From Pseudarthrobacter naphthalenicus (GTDB lineage: Bacteria; Actinomycetota; Actinomycetes; Actinomycetales; Micrococcaceae), in the NCBI RefSeq assembly GCF_029076445.1, contig NZ_JARESG010000001.1, forward strand, positions 1 through 64,000: a stretch of DNA of 64,000 nt, in the 5' to 3' direction. Shown here one piece after another: positions 1 to 8,608 of this stretch. The position numbers and the translations under genes were made by a program. Numbering within the stretch: position 1 is the first letter of the stretch; every line of letters begins with the position of its first letter. The notes beneath the pieces were generated by a model, which was not told where the DNA came from, made no database searches, and saw nothing but the letters and a program-made list of their open reading frames with translations.

Positions 1-46
1 CCTGAGCCCATTCCCGGATTTCTGCCACCCAAACATCATCGCTCAC
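1..46 (-). CDS. 5' end of an unidentified gene leaving the window on the left
   Basis: A reverse-strand frame opens with GTG at 46-44 and runs off the left edge. It encodes MSDDVWVAEIREWAQ, which has the composition of a genuine protein start. Only 15 codons are visible, so no family can be assigned. The start overlaps the stop of the small upstream frame at 36-143, as in a coupled gene pair. It would be transcribed away from menD, with the palindromic region at 170-285 between the two. Moderate to low confidence because so little is visible. Confidence 0.4.
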   Translation of the reverse strand, partial: MSDDVWVAEIREWAQ

Positions 47-143
47 CCGTCATGATTAACAGGATCCTGGGCCGAAGTCCGATTAAAACGCCGACAGCAC
101 TGAAAATAAACGCGACTGTAATACTAGCCCTCCCGCGACGCAC
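36..143 (-). CDS. Possible 35-residue membrane peptide
   Basis: A GTG-started frame on the reverse strand, bounded upstream by an in-frame TGA, encodes 35 residues. It has a basic N-terminus, one hydrophobic stretch (about residues 6-23, rich in A, V, I, F) and a short basic tail. Its TGA lies inside the start region of the next reverse-strand gene, so the two could be translationally coupled. A GAGGG run lies directly against the start, closer than normal for a ribosome binding site. It may be a small protein, a remnant or chance; no family is recognised. Confidence 0.25.
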   Translation of the reverse strand: MRRGRASITVAFIFSAVGVLIGLRPRILLIMTGER

Positions 144-169
144 CCCTCAGCGACGCACCCCTCCCGGTG

Positions 170-285
170 GGACGCTCTCTCACTTAATGCGGGTTTTTGA
201 CCAACGCTCTATCACTTCCCTCTGCTGCGGCGGCGGGCAGTGATGGAGCGTTTGGTTTAAAGCGACATTAAGTGAGAGAGCGTCC
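170..285. repeat. Long imperfect palindrome upstream of menD
   Basis: A 20-base arm at 170-189 is the exact reverse complement of 266-285. An inner, slightly mismatched pair (about 201-216 and 239-255) extends the fold, so the whole 116 bases could form one long hairpin or cruciform. It ends about 20 bases before the menD start, between divergent genes. It could be a dispersed intergenic repeat or a regulatory fold in the menD leader. No second copy of the arm sequence was noticed in this window. Confidence 0.7.
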
Positions 286-305
286 GGGGGTGGCAGACTG
301 GTTCG

Positions 306-2069
306 GTGACTTCGCTGAATGACCCCGCCCCGGACGCCTCCCATGTTGACGACGCAGATTCCGCGGAGGCCGCGCCTTCGCTGACGTCGCTCGAGGCGGC
401 CCGGATCGCCGTCGGGGCCCTGGTCGACGGCGGTGTGGAGTACGTGGTGGTCTCGCCGGGGTCGCGCTCGGCCCCCATGGCGTATGCGCTGGCCGAAGCG
501 TCCGCGGCGGGGCAGGTGGAGCTGCTGGTCAGGATCGACGAGCGGTCCGCCGGCTTCACAGCGCTCGGACTTGCCCTGTCCACCGGCTCCCCGGCTGCCG
601 TCCTCACGACGTCCGGGACCGCCGTCGGGAATCTCATGCCGGCCGTGATGGAGGCGAACCATGCGGCGGTCCCGCTGGTGGTGCTGTCCGCCGACCGGCC
701 CGAGGAACTGCTGGGTACCGGCGCCAACCAGACCACCATCCAGCTGGACCTGTTCGGCGAGCACGTCCGGTTCGCGGCTGACGTCCCTGCCGGCAGCAGC
801 CCGCTCCGGGCCGTGGAAACAGCCATTTCCGCCGCCACCGGCGCGTTCTCCGACCTCGCTCCCGGCCCGGTCCAGCTGAACCTGACCTTCCGCGACCCGC
901 TGGTGCCTCGGCCGGGGGAGCAGCTTCCGACGGCGGCCGGGCGGTCCAAATTCCGCGTCGCCACCGAGCCGCTCACCATGAACCTGCCGGCCGCCGCCTC
1001 CTCCCTCGAGGAGCGCCGTACCGTGGTGCTGGCGGGGCACGATGCCGGTCCGGTGGCCGAAGCGTTCGCCCGCGCCCACGGCCTGCCGCTGCTGGCCGAG
1101 CCGTCCTCCAACGCCCGTTTCGGGCCGAACGCCGTGGGCCCGTACCGGCTGCTGCTGTCCCACTTCGGACCGGACGCGGCGCAGCCCATCGAGCGCGTGG
1201 TGCTCTTCGGCCGGCCCACGCTGTCCCGGCCGGTTTCTGCGCTGCTGGCCCGGGCCGACGTGCCGTCCGCCCTGTACCAGCCGGTTCCGGTGGCCTGGTA
1301 TGAGCCCGGCCGGCGCACCGAACTGCCTCTGGAAAGCCTGGCCGACCTCGCAGATTTTGCGGGACGCGGCCCCTCCGACTGGCTGGACACCTGGCTGCTG
1401 GCGGGGTCGGCCGCGCAGCACGCCCTCGACGGGGTTCTGGCTGGTGAACACGCTGCGCTCGGCCCGGCCACGGGCGCGTTGGTCTGGGCCCAGTCCCGCG
1501 GGCAGTTGGTGCTGGGCTCCTCGAACGGCATCCGCGACGTCGATCTCGCCGGCCTGCCCGCCGCCGAACCCGCGGCCACGGTCTACGCCAACCGCGGCCT
1601 CGCCGGGATCGACGGCACCATCTCCACCGCCACCGGAATCGCACTCGGCGGCCGCCAGCGAACCACCCTTTTGCTCGGCGACGTGACCTTCCTGCACGAC
1701 GCCGGCGGCCTGCTTCTCGGCCCGGGTGAGGCGGTGCCCGACCTGCGGATCGTGGTGCTCAACGACGCCGGCGGGGCGATTTTTGACCTCCTCGAGCACG
1801 GCGCGGTGCGCGAAGCGGGCGGCTACCCGGACGCCGTCGAACGCCTCTTCAGCACCCCGCACACAGTGGACATTGCGGCACTCGCCGCAGCGTACGGCGT
1901 CGGGCACTGCTCGGTCAGTACGACGGCGGGCCTCGCCGAAGCGCTTGCCGCGCCCCTCAAAGGCCGCAGCATCGTGGAGGTCCGGACGGACAGGGTGGGC
2001 CTGCGGGACCTGCATGCCCGGATCCGGGCCGCCGTATCTGCCGCGGTGACGGGCGTTCTCGGCGGCTAG
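306..2069 (+). CDS. menD: 2-succinyl-5-enolpyruvyl-6-hydroxy-3-cyclohexene-1-carboxylate synthase
   Basis: Thiamine diphosphate enzyme that condenses isochorismate with 2-oxoglutarate, the first committed menaquinone step, in the cytosol. The 587 residues match the family length. SPGSRS (50-55) and IDER (77-80, with the conserved Glu of the PYR domain) are at the expected N-terminal places. The C-terminal PP domain shows GDVTFLHD (near 458) and NDAGG (near 486), the Mg-diphosphate binding region. The start chosen is GTG at 306. menF and menG in the same window support the pathway. The gene converges on the ABC ATPase gene with only 15 bases between them. Confidence 0.95.
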   Translation: MTSLNDPAPDASHVDDADSAEAAPSLTSLEAARIAVGALVDGGVEYVVVSPGSRSAPMAYALAEASAAGQVELLVRIDERSAGFTALGLALSTGSPAAVLTTSGTAVGNLMPAVMEANHAAVPLVVLSADRPEELLGTGANQTTIQLDLFGEHVRFAADVPAGSSPLRAVETAISAATGAFSDLAPGPVQLNLTFRDPLVPRPGEQLPTAAGRSKFRVATEPLTMNLPAAASSLEERRTVVLAGHDAGPVAEAFARAHGLPLLAEPSSNARFGPNAVGPYRLLLSHFGPDAAQPIERVVLFGRPTLSRPVSALLARADVPSALYQPVPVAWYEPGRRTELPLESLADLADFAGRGPSDWLDTWLLAGSAAQHALDGVLAGEHAALGPATGALVWAQSRGQLVLGSSNGIRDVDLAGLPAAEPAATVYANRGLAGIDGTISTATGIALGGRQRTTLLLGDVTFLHDAGGLLLGPGEAVPDLRIVVLNDAGGAIFDLLEHGAVREAGGYPDAVERLFSTPHTVDIAALAAAYGVGHCSVSTTAGLAEALAAPLKGRSIVEVRTDRVGLRDLHARIRAAVSAAVTGVLGG

Positions 2070-2084
2070 CTCGCGACTCCCGGC

Positions 2085-2888
2085 CTACTCTTCGATCTCG
2101 ATGTGGGTCGGATCCAGGACGCGGCGGAGGAATTCCTTGGTGCGGGCCTGGGTGGGAGCGGAAATGACCTGCTCGGCCACGCCTTCCTCAACCACCACGC
2201 CGCCATCCATGAATACCACACGGTCCGCCACTTCGCGGGCAAAGCCCATCTCGTGCGTGACCACCAGCATGGTCATGCCTTCCTTGGCCAGGTTCCGCAT
2301 GACCGAGAGGACATCGCCCACGGTCTCGGGGTCCAGCGCGGAGGTGGGCTCATCGAAGAGCATCAGCTCCGGGTCCATGCTCAGCGCGCGGGCAATCGCC
2401 ACACGCTGCTGCTGGCCGCCGGACAGCTGGTCCGGGAAACGGTCGGCCAGGTGGCCCAGGCCCACGCGCTCGAGGTTGTGCTTGGCCACTTTGGTGGCCT
2501 CTTCCTGGGAACGCTTCAGGACCTTGGTCTGGGCGATGGTGCAGTTCGCCGTGGCGTTCAGGTGCGGGAACAGGTTGAACTGCTGGAACACCATGCCCAC
2601 CTTGCGGCGCATCTTATCGATGTCCACGTCGGGGTCAGTGGCTTCGAAGCCGCCCACGTGAATGGCGCCCTCATTGGGCTGTTCCAGGAGGTTGACGCAG
2701 CGCAGGAGCGTGGACTTGCCGGAGCCGGAGGGCCCGATCAGGCACACCACCTCGCCCGGCGCCACGTTCAGGCTGATGCCTTTGAGGACCTCGTTGGACC
2801 CATAGGATTTGCGCAGGTCTTTGATGGAAACCCCGGCTGCATGGATGGTGCTGGTGCTGCCGGAGGAGGAATTTACGACGTCGTTCAT
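2085..2888 (-). CDS. Polar amino acid ABC transporter, ATP-binding protein (GlnQ-like)
   Basis: Cytoplasmic ATPase of a polar amino acid importer. It has a Walker A motif (GPSGSGKST, 52-60), the signature LSGGQQQR (155-162), Walker B with D-loop (DEPTSALD, 179-186) and the switch region THEMGFA. The 267-residue length and closest resemblance fit the GlnQ/HisP group. An N-terminal Ser/Thr-rich extension of about 20 residues precedes the ABC fold. It is the third gene of a reverse-strand set of binding protein, permease and ATPase, 11 bases after the permease. The exact substrate (Gln, Glu, Cys or other) cannot be read from the sequence. Confidence 0.93.
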   Translation of the reverse strand: MNDVVNSSSGSTSTIHAAGVSIKDLRKSYGSNEVLKGISLNVAPGEVVCLIGPSGSGKSTLLRCVNLLEQPNEGAIHVGGFEATDPDVDIDKMRRKVGMVFQQFNLFPHLNATANCTIAQTKVLKRSQEEATKVAKHNLERVGLGHLADRFPDQLSGGQQQRVAIARALSMDPELMLFDEPTSALDPETVGDVLSVMRNLAKEGMTMLVVTHEMGFAREVADRVVFMDGGVVVEEGVAEQVISAPTQARTKEFLRRVLDPTHIEIEE

Positions 2889-2899
2889 GGCTTCCCTGC

Positions 2900-3691
2900 C
2901 TATCGCTTGGTCCGCGCGGAGCGGCTTTCGAACTTCCGGGCCAGGAGGCTCAGCGGGATGGTGATGACCAGGTAGAAGGCGCCCGCCACCAGGAGCGGCG
3001 TGAGGCCAGCACCGAGGCTGGAGATGCCGTCGCGGCCGAACTTGGTCAGTTCATACTGGGAGGCGGTCAGGCCCAGGACGTAGATCAGCGAGGAGTCCTT
3101 GGTCAGCAGGATGACCTCGTTGGTCAGCGGCGGGAGCACAATTTTGAACGCCTGCGGAATGACGATGGAAACCATCGCCCGCCACTGGGGCATGCCGAGC
3201 GACCGGGCAGCTTCCAGCTGGCCCTTCGGCACCGCCTGCAGGCCGGCGCGGAGGGTTTCAGCGATATATGCCGACGCAACCATACCCAGCGAGATCATGA
3301 CGATCAGGGTGACGTTCCACTGGACGCCGAACGCCAGCGGGACACCGTAGCCGAAGGCAATGAACACCAGCAGCGCCGGCACGCCGCGGAAGAACTCGAT
3401 GTAACCGGTGGCGATCCAGCGGTACAGCGGGAAGCTGGAGAGCTTCATCAGGGCCAGCAGCAGGCCGCCCGAGAGGCCCACCACGAAGCCCAGGAACGTG
3501 TAAATCAGGGTGTTTTTGAGGCCCACCAGGAAGATGTCCGGGAACATCGGGCCGATCTTGCCGAAGTTGAAGACGCTGGTGCCGATGGTCTTCCAGTCGG
3601 TAGCCAGGACCAGCGCGGCCACGGCCACAACAAAGATGCCAATCTGGACATACAGGCTCACTCTGGCCCGTTGACGTGCGGTCATTGCCAT
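2900..3691 (-). CDS. Polar amino acid ABC transporter, permease
   Basis: Inner-membrane permease of the HisMQ type, 263 residues. An N-terminal hydrophobic segment (about 14-29) is followed by several membrane spans. A cytoplasmic coupling loop of EAA type ([22 protein letters not shown] region, two thirds along) docks the ATPase. One permease gene with one ATPase suggests a homodimeric channel. It follows the binding-protein gene after 112 bases, which contain a GC-rich pairing (GGCCCC with GGGGCC). Such a hairpin could reduce expression of the permease relative to the binding protein; that is inference. Confidence 0.93.
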   Translation of the reverse strand: MAMTARQRARVSLYVQIGIFVVAVAALVLATDWKTIGTSVFNFGKIGPMFPDIFLVGLKNTLIYTFLGFVVGLSGGLLLALMKLSSFPLYRWIATGYIEFFRGVPALLVFIAFGYGVPLAFGVQWNVTLIVMISLGMVASAYIAETLRAGLQAVPKGQLEAARSLGMPQWRAMVSIVIPQAFKIVLPPLTNEVILLTKDSSLIYVLGLTASQYELTKFGRDGISSLGAGLTPLLVAGAFYLVITIPLSLLARKFESRSARTKR

Positions 3692-3803
3692 AGGGTGCTC
3701 ACATTCATTTGCGTGGCTGAGGCCCCGGACGGGCTGCGGTGCAGCTCATCAGGGGCCCCAGCGGCGTAGTTCTCAGGTCTGTGAAGGTCTCTGTCCGAGA
3801 ACT

Positions 3804-4604
3804 TTACTTGGCGGCTTCGCCGAACCAGGTGGTTTGGAACTTCTTCAGCGTGCCGTCATCCGTCAGGCGCTTCAGGGTTCCGTTGACCTTGTCCGCCATG
3901 GCAGTGTTGCCCTTCTTGATGGCGATGCCCAGCTTCTCGCCCGTGGCGTAGTTCTCGACGCGCTTGAACTTGGGATCGTCCTTGATGGCGTAGCCGAGGA
4001 CCGACTGGTTGCCCAGGGCGGCGTCAATGGTGCCGGCCTGGAGGGCCTGGACCAGGAGGCCGCTGTCCTCGAACTGCTGTGCGTCGATGCCCTTTTCGGA
4101 CGCGTACTTGGCGCCGGTGGTGGCCTGCTGGACGCCGACCTTCTTGCCCTTGGCGCTGTTGATGTCCGTGATTCCGGACGCCGTGGTGGCGGCCAGGGTG
4201 AGGTCGTCATCCATGTACGGGTTGGAGAAGTCCATCACGGACTTGCGGACGTCCGTGATGGAAACCGAAGAGATGGAGACGTCGCAGCCGGTCAGGGCGG
4301 TTCCGGTCTCGATGGCTTCGAAGGAGCTGTCCACGATGCTCAGTTCGGCGTTGAGGTCCTTGGCGACTTCCTTGGCGATGTCCACGTCGAAGCCGACGAT
4401 CTGGCCGTCCTTCTGGAATTCGAACGGTTCGTAGGGGACGTCGGAGCAGACAGTGAGCTTGCCGGCGTTGATGAGCTGGACGCCGCCCTCCGAGGCTGCC
4501 GGGGCGGAGGTGCCGCCGCAGGCAGTGAGGGTGAGGGCGCCGGCGGCGAGGATTGCTGCTGCCTTGGCGGCGATTTTGGCCTGGGCCAGGGACTTGAGCT
4601 GCAT
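3804..4604 (-). CDS. Amino acid ABC transporter, substrate-binding lipoprotein
   Basis: Extracytoplasmic binding protein of the SBP_bac_3 family (266 residues). The N-terminus has basic residues, an alanine-rich hydrophobic core and a lipobox (LTAC), so the mature protein should be lipid-anchored. The body carries the family pattern: PYEPFEF near the start, GFDVDIAKEVA, and a second lobe with GKKVGVQQ. The start is placed at ATG 4604 because AAAGG lies at proper distance in front of it. An ATG 48 bases further upstream would add a polar segment before the signal peptide and has no good ribosome site. First gene of the three-gene importer operon. Confidence 0.93.
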   Translation of the reverse strand: MQLKSLAQAKIAAKAAAILAAGALTLTACGGTSAPAASEGGVQLINAGKLTVCSDVPYEPFEFQKDGQIVGFDVDIAKEVAKDLNAELSIVDSSFEAIETGTALTGCDVSISSVSITDVRKSVMDFSNPYMDDDLTLAATTASGITDINSAKGKKVGVQQATTGAKYASEKGIDAQQFEDSGLLVQALQAGTIDAALGNQSVLGYAIKDDPKFKRVENYATGEKLGIAIKKGNTAMADKVNGTLKRLTDDGTLKKFQTTWFGEAAK

Positions 4605-4685
4605 GTTTATTAACCTTTTGTTGCAGGGGTATGCGGTACTAAATCGGTTCATAGTGTATCGCCGAATGAGAGATGTGCATCACAC

Positions 4686-4698
4686 GAAACTAAGTTTC
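4686..4698. promoter_or_regulatory. Inverted repeat upstream of amino acid importer
   Basis: GAAAC-TAA-GTTTC is a perfect 5-base palindrome with a 3-base spacer, about 85 bases before the binding-protein start. It is in an AT-rich patch that likely holds the promoter. It could be a repressor operator, but no regulator gene is adjacent and the arms are short. Confidence 0.3.
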
Positions 4699-4742
4699 AC
4701 TATTGGATAACTATTTCGGAGCCCAGTGCAAGCGTCCCAAGC

Positions 4743-4775
4743 GGGCGGGTGTCCGGAATCCCGGACCCCCCGCCC
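4743..4775 (-). terminator. GC-rich hairpin downstream of menF
   Basis: The arms GGGCGGG-T-GTCCGG and CCGGACCCCCCGCCC pair almost completely around a 4-base loop. The hairpin lies between the menF stop and the promoter of the amino acid importer, both on the reverse strand. There is no clear T-tract, so termination of menF is plausible but not certain. Confidence 0.35.
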
Positions 4776-4838
4776 AAGTAAGTAGCGCTAAGTGTCGTTT
4801 TGAGCCCCCAAAACGACACTTAGCGCTACCTAGTTGGC
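4773..4838. repeat. Palindromic repeat family B, copy 1 (overlaps menF 3' end)
   Basis: A near-perfect palindrome of about 66 bases. The central arms AAGTGTCGTTTTG and CAAAACGACACTT, the flanking GTAGCGCT and AGCGCTAC, and the outer partly matched CCAAGTAAG and CCTAGTTGG together form one long stem. The same element occurs at 28,639-28,704. Here the outer arm supplies the last codons and the stop codon of menF, so the element lies partly inside a coding frame. Typical of a dispersed intergenic repeat that can also fold in RNA. Confidence 0.8.
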
Positions 4839-6203
4839 GATGCCCAGCGACTCCAGCATGGGCCGGAATTTCGCCCACGTCTCGGCCAGTTCGGCCTCCG
4901 GCAGCGAGCCGTCAACAATTCCACAGCCGGCATATAACCTCAGGGTATGCGGGTCCTCGATGACCGCTCCGCGCAGCGCGATGCCCCATTCGCCGTTGCC
5001 GGCTGCGTCCAGCCAGCCCACCGGCCCCGCATACGGTCCGCGGTCCAGATGCTCCAGCTTCCGGATCAGCGCCCCGGCTACCTCCGTGGGAGTGCCGCAG
5101 ACGGCGGCCGTCGGATGCAGCGCGTTGATCAGCGCAAGGGAGGTGGGCACGTGCCCCTCCACCTCGGTGAGCTCGGCCTTCACGTCCGAGGCCAGATGCC
5201 AGACGTTGGGCAGTTCAAGGATGAAGGGTTCGTCGTGGGCGTTCATGGCCTCGGAGAACGGCGCCAGTTGGGAGGTCAGCGACTGGATTGCGATCTCGTG
5301 TTCGTGCCGCTGCTTCTCCGAGCCGGCCAGCACACGCTCGGCATACTCCATCGGAAGTCCGTCCTCGCCGTGCGCGTCGCGGCGGTCCAGCGTGCCGGCC
5401 AGAACACGCGCCTGGGCGGTGCGGCCCTCCACTTGGATCAGCATCTCCGGCGTTGCGCCCACCAGCCCGTCCACCCCGTACGTCCAGCATTCCCGGTAGC
5501 GGACGGCGAGTTCACGCAGCACCTTTGCCGCGTTCACGCCCGACGGAACGGTGGCCACAATGTCGCGCGCCAGCACCAGCTTCTCCAGCGCCCCGGTGCG
5601 GATTTCCGCCACTCCGGCCGTCACGGCGGCCATCCAGTCTTCCTCGCTCAGCGACCCTGTATGCATGGTGGCCCCGGCAGCCAGCGGCACAGGACGGACG
5701 ACGGCGCCACCCGCCGGTGCGGGGACCTCGCCGGGGGTGCCGCCCGCCGCAGCGGGGGCGGGGGCGGTGCTGCCACCACTGAGCCAGCGGTCCAGGGCGG
5801 CGAGGGCGCCCTCCCTGGTGAGTTCGCCGTCGTCGAGGGTTAACTGCGTGAGCCAGTACTGGCCGTCGCGGACGCCCACCACGATCTCCGGAACGATCAG
5901 GCGCGATTCGTGGGCGGACTTTTTGGAGAAGGCGAAGGAGCCGAAGGCGACCGGGCCGGTGCCCGGCAGGACAACCGAGTCGGTGATATCTGCCTCGAGG
6001 ACGAGGTGGCGCCACCAGATGTCGGCCTCGAGGAAGCGCTCCGGGCCGGTTGCGGTGAAACGGGTGATCTCGCCGAAGCCCACGAGGCCGGCTTCGCGGC
6101 GGGTCCAGCAGAGGACATCGTCCCGGACCAGGAACTGCGGAAGGCCGCCGGCAGACGCGTTGCCATCCAGGGGGACCGTGAGGGTGCGGAACGTGCTCGT
6201 CAT
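4830..6203 (-). CDS. menF: Isochorismate synthase
   Basis: Chorismate-utilising enzyme that isomerises chorismate to isochorismate, the substrate of MenD. The 457-residue protein has the C-terminal chorismate-binding domain. Recognisable are LVLARDI, the region EMLIQVEGR with GTLDR, the ALHPTAAVCGTP segment and the closing AGCGIVDGS with E near the end. An Ala/Pro/Gly-rich linker near residues 145-175 separates it from the N-terminal part. menD in the same window favours menaquinone over siderophore synthesis. The stop codon is provided by a palindromic repeat. ATG at 6203 is the start used. Confidence 0.92.
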   Translation of the reverse strand: MTSTFRTLTVPLDGNASAGGLPQFLVRDDVLCWTRREAGLVGFGEITRFTATGPERFLEADIWWRHLVLEADITDSVVLPGTGPVAFGSFAFSKKSAHESRLIVPEIVVGVRDGQYWLTQLTLDDGELTREGALAALDRWLSGGSTAPAPAAAGGTPGEVPAPAGGAVVRPVPLAAGATMHTGSLSEEDWMAAVTAGVAEIRTGALEKLVLARDIVATVPSGVNAAKVLRELAVRYRECWTYGVDGLVGATPEMLIQVEGRTAQARVLAGTLDRRDAHGEDGLPMEYAERVLAGSEKQRHEHEIAIQSLTSQLAPFSEAMNAHDEPFILELPNVWHLASDVKAELTEVEGHVPTSLALINALHPTAAVCGTPTEVAGALIRKLEHLDRGPYAGPVGWLDAAGNGEWGIALRGAVIEDPHTLRLYAGCGIVDGSLPEAELAETWAKFRPMLESLGIAN

Positions 6204-6313
6204 GATGAGACAACAGTACTCTGGCGGCCGATGCGGGCTGTGTCGGCCCTGCCGGAACGCCCTGGACCCGGTCCCAAGCCGGCCCTGGACCCGGCTCGGG
6301 GGAGCCTCGGCCC

Positions 6314-7027
6314 TCAGACCCGGGCCGGCCTGCCCGTCCGGCGTTCCGGCACGGCAGGGGCCGAGAACAGCTCCGGCCGCGACGCGCGCATGCTCCGGAC
6401 ATCATCCAGAATGAAGCGCAGGTGACTGCGCAGGCAATCCTGAGCGGCCGGCAGGTCCCCGGCCAGGAGCGCGTCAAGCACCTGACGGTGGTCTGCAGCG
6501 TATTCCGTGATGCCGCGGTAGCCGCTCAGTCCCAGGTAGCGGGCGCGGTCCAGATGGCCCTTGGCGTTGGAGACGGTGGCCCACGCTGTTTCATGGCCGG
6601 CAAGGGCAAGCAGGGTGCGGTGGAAGTCCTCGTCCAGCGGATAGAACTCCTCGCGGCTGGTGCACGCGTCCTGCCTGTCCAGCAGTTCGTAGAGCGCGGC
6701 GGCGGCATCGGGCGTGATTTTGTTGGCGCAGTCAGCCAGCGACGCTACCTCGATGGCTTCGCGGATGAACTGGGCCTGGGCCACCGTATCGGGGTCCAGA
6801 TAAGTCACGTACGTGCCGCTCTGCGGGCGGATCTCCACCAGCCCTTCCTGCGCGATCAGCATCAGCGCCTCGCGGATCGGCTGGCGGCTGGTGCCCAGGT
6901 GGTGGGCAAGCTCGTTCTCGGAGAGAAGGGTGCCGGGCGCATCCTCGCCGGAGATGATGCGCTCACGGATCTGCGCATACGCCATCATCCTGGCAGAGAT
7001 GCGCGGGGTGCTGTCGGTGGCGGCCAT
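6314..7027 (-). CDS. GntR-family (FCD type) transcriptional regulator
   Basis: DNA-binding regulator of 237 residues. The N-terminal winged helix-turn-helix shows ENELAHHLGTSRQPIREAL (about 37-55). The C-terminal all-helical FCD ligand domain contains DEDFHRTL and a later HLRFIL, positions that usually coordinate a metal for ligand binding. It is transcribed divergently from an MFS transporter gene and idnD, so it probably controls sugar-acid (L-idonate or a related compound) uptake and oxidation. Two palindromes in the shared promoter region are candidate operators. Confidence 0.9.
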   Translation of the reverse strand: MAATDSTPRISARMMAYAQIRERIISGEDAPGTLLSENELAHHLGTSRQPIREALMLIAQEGLVEIRPQSGTYVTYLDPDTVAQAQFIREAIEVASLADCANKITPDAAAALYELLDRQDACTSREEFYPLDEDFHRTLLALAGHETAWATVSNAKGHLDRARYLGLSGYRGITEYAADHRQVLDALLAGDLPAAQDCLRSHLRFILDDVRSMRASRPELFSAPAVPERRTGRPARV

Positions 7028-7099
7028 GCCTCAACATTAGCCGGGCTGACGGGCTACGGCGCCTTCAGTCCGGAGCCCCCGAAGGCTGCCAGACACCTC

Positions 7100-7156
7100 T
7101 TGACACACTGGTATGGCAGTGCTTGAATGGCAGTCGTTGTTCCAATGTGGGAACAA
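7100..7156 (+). promoter_or_regulatory. Promoter with two candidate GntR operators
   Basis: TTGACA at 7100-7105 and TTGAAT at 7123-7128 are spaced 17 bases, a good sigma-70 type promoter reading towards the transporter. The spacer holds the palindrome CACTG-GTATGG-CAGTG (7106-7121). A second palindrome, TTGTTCC-AATGTG-GGAACAA (7137-7156), sits just after the expected transcription start. Either placement would block RNA polymerase when bound, so the divergent GntR regulator probably acts as a repressor. The operator assignment is inference. Confidence 0.55.
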
Positions 7157-7225
7157 AAAAACGTCTCGCCCATGCCGCATCATTGAAGCTGTGCATCCGG
7201 CCAGACCCGTAGAACAGAGGGGTTC

Positions 7226-8608
7226 ATGACGGCAGCAATCCAGGTCGGCGCCACCCAGCGCTCATCCAAAGACCTCATCAGGACAGCAGTATCCGGCTGG
7301 CTCGGAACAGCCATGGAGTATATGGACTTCCAGCTCTACTCGCTGGCAGCAGCCATCATCTTCCCCAAAATCTTCTTCCCCAACTTCGACCCCGTCGTGG
7401 GACTGCTGGTCGCTTTCATCACCTATGGCGTCGGCTTCCTGGCCCGCCCGGTCGGCGCCTGGTTCTTCGGACGGATGGGCGACCGCGTGGGCCGCAAGAA
7501 GGTCCTGGTGATCACCATCATGATGATGGGGATATCCACGATGCTCATCGGGTTCCTGCCCGGCTACGCCCAGATCGGGCTCGCAGCGCCGATCCTGCTC
7601 GTGGTCCTGCGCCTGGCCCAGGGCTTCGGCGCCGGCGCCGAACTTTCCGGCGCGTCAGTCATGCTGGCTGAATACGCGCCGCCGAAGAAGCGCGGCCTGA
7701 TCGCTTCATTCGTCTGCCTCGGCACCAACTCCGGCACGCTGCTGGCCTCCGGCCTGTGGGTCCTGCTGACACTGCTGCCGGAGGAAGCGCTCATGAGCTG
7801 GGGCTGGCGCCTGCCGTTCATCGCCAGCATCGGCATCACCCTCTACGCGCTGTGGATGCGCCGCAACCTGAAGGAAAGCCCCGTTTTCGAGGCCACCCGG
7901 GAGTTGGACGCCGCCGACGCCGCTGCTGCCGCCGCCTTCGCGGCGAACTCCACCACCGTCGGACAGTCTGCAGTTGGCGCGCCCACCGCCGCCAAGTCCA
8001 AGCGCAAAGGCAAGGCCTTCTTCCTGGCGATGGCCCTGCGGATCGGCGAATCCGGCAACTCGGCCATGATCCAGACCTTCCTCATCGGCTACATCGTGAC
8101 CGGCCTGAGCATGGACAAGAGCGTGGGAACGTTCGCTCTGCTGATCGGCTCGTTCCTCGGTTTCGCCACGGTCCCGCTCGCCGGCTGGCTTTCCGACAAG
8201 GTGGGGCGCCGCGCCATGTACCGCGCACTGTCCGGCTTCCAGATGCTCTTCGCCATCCCGGCCCTGCTGATGATGCAGACCCGCGATCCGCTGCTGGTCT
8301 CACTGGCCCTGATCATCGGCCTCTCCATCTCCGTGCTCGGCATGTTCTCGGTCCAGTCTGCCTATGTGAACGAACTCTTCGGCTCCCGCAACCGCTACAC
8401 CCAGCTGGCTTTGGCCAAGGAAATCGGCGGCGTGCTCTCGGGCGGACTGGCCCCCATCATCGCTGCAGGCCTGCTGGCCCTGTTCACCAACTCCTGGTGG
8501 CCCGTCGCCGGAATGATGGTCCTCTACTCAGCCATCGCCTTCGTGGCCACATTCCTCGCCCCCGAAACCAAGGGACGGGACCTGACCCTCGTGGAGGACG
8601 CAGTATGA
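7226..8608 (+). CDS. MFS transporter, metabolite:H+ symporter type
   Basis: Twelve-helix secondary transporter of 460 residues. The MHS-subfamily loop after helix 2 is present (GRMGDRVGRKKVLV, near residues 87-100), and a second copy (GWLSDKVGRRAMYR) follows in the C-terminal half. A hydrophilic Ala- and Lys-rich loop of about 45 residues separates the two six-helix bundles. The gene overlaps idnD by four bases (ATGA) and is preceded by an operator-bearing promoter. Uptake of L-idonate or another sugar acid is a reasonable inference from context; the substrate is not encoded in a motif I can read. RBS AGAGGGG precedes the ATG. Confidence 0.9.
   Translation: MTAAIQVGATQRSSKDLIRTAVSGWLGTAMEYMDFQLYSLAAAIIFPKIFFPNFDPVVGLLVAFITYGVGFLARPVGAWFFGRMGDRVGRKKVLVITIMMMGISTMLIGFLPGYAQIGLAAPILLVVLRLAQGFGAGAELSGASVMLAEYAPPKKRGLIASFVCLGTNSGTLLASGLWVLLTLLPEEALMSWGWRLPFIASIGITLYALWMRRNLKESPVFEATRELDAADAAAAAAFAANSTTVGQSAVGAPTAAKSKRKGKAFFLAMALRIGESGNSAMIQTFLIGYIVTGLSMDKSVGTFALLIGSFLGFATVPLAGWLSDKVGRRAMYRALSGFQMLFAIPALLMMQTRDPLLVSLALIIGLSISVLGMFSVQSAYVNELFGSRNRYTQLALAKEIGGVLSGGLAPIIAAGLLALFTNSWWPVAGMMVLYSAIAFVATFLAPETKGRDLTLVEDAV

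Noticed and set aside
52-243. 63-codon forward frame at the left edge
   Set aside because: Arg/Pro-rich, runs through the palindrome, no ribosome site; the reverse strand gives a more protein-like start.
180-2015. Long reverse-strand frame opposite menD
   Set aside because: Arg/Gly/His-rich translation with no motif; it mirrors the high-GC codons of menD, whose own frame has complete family motifs.
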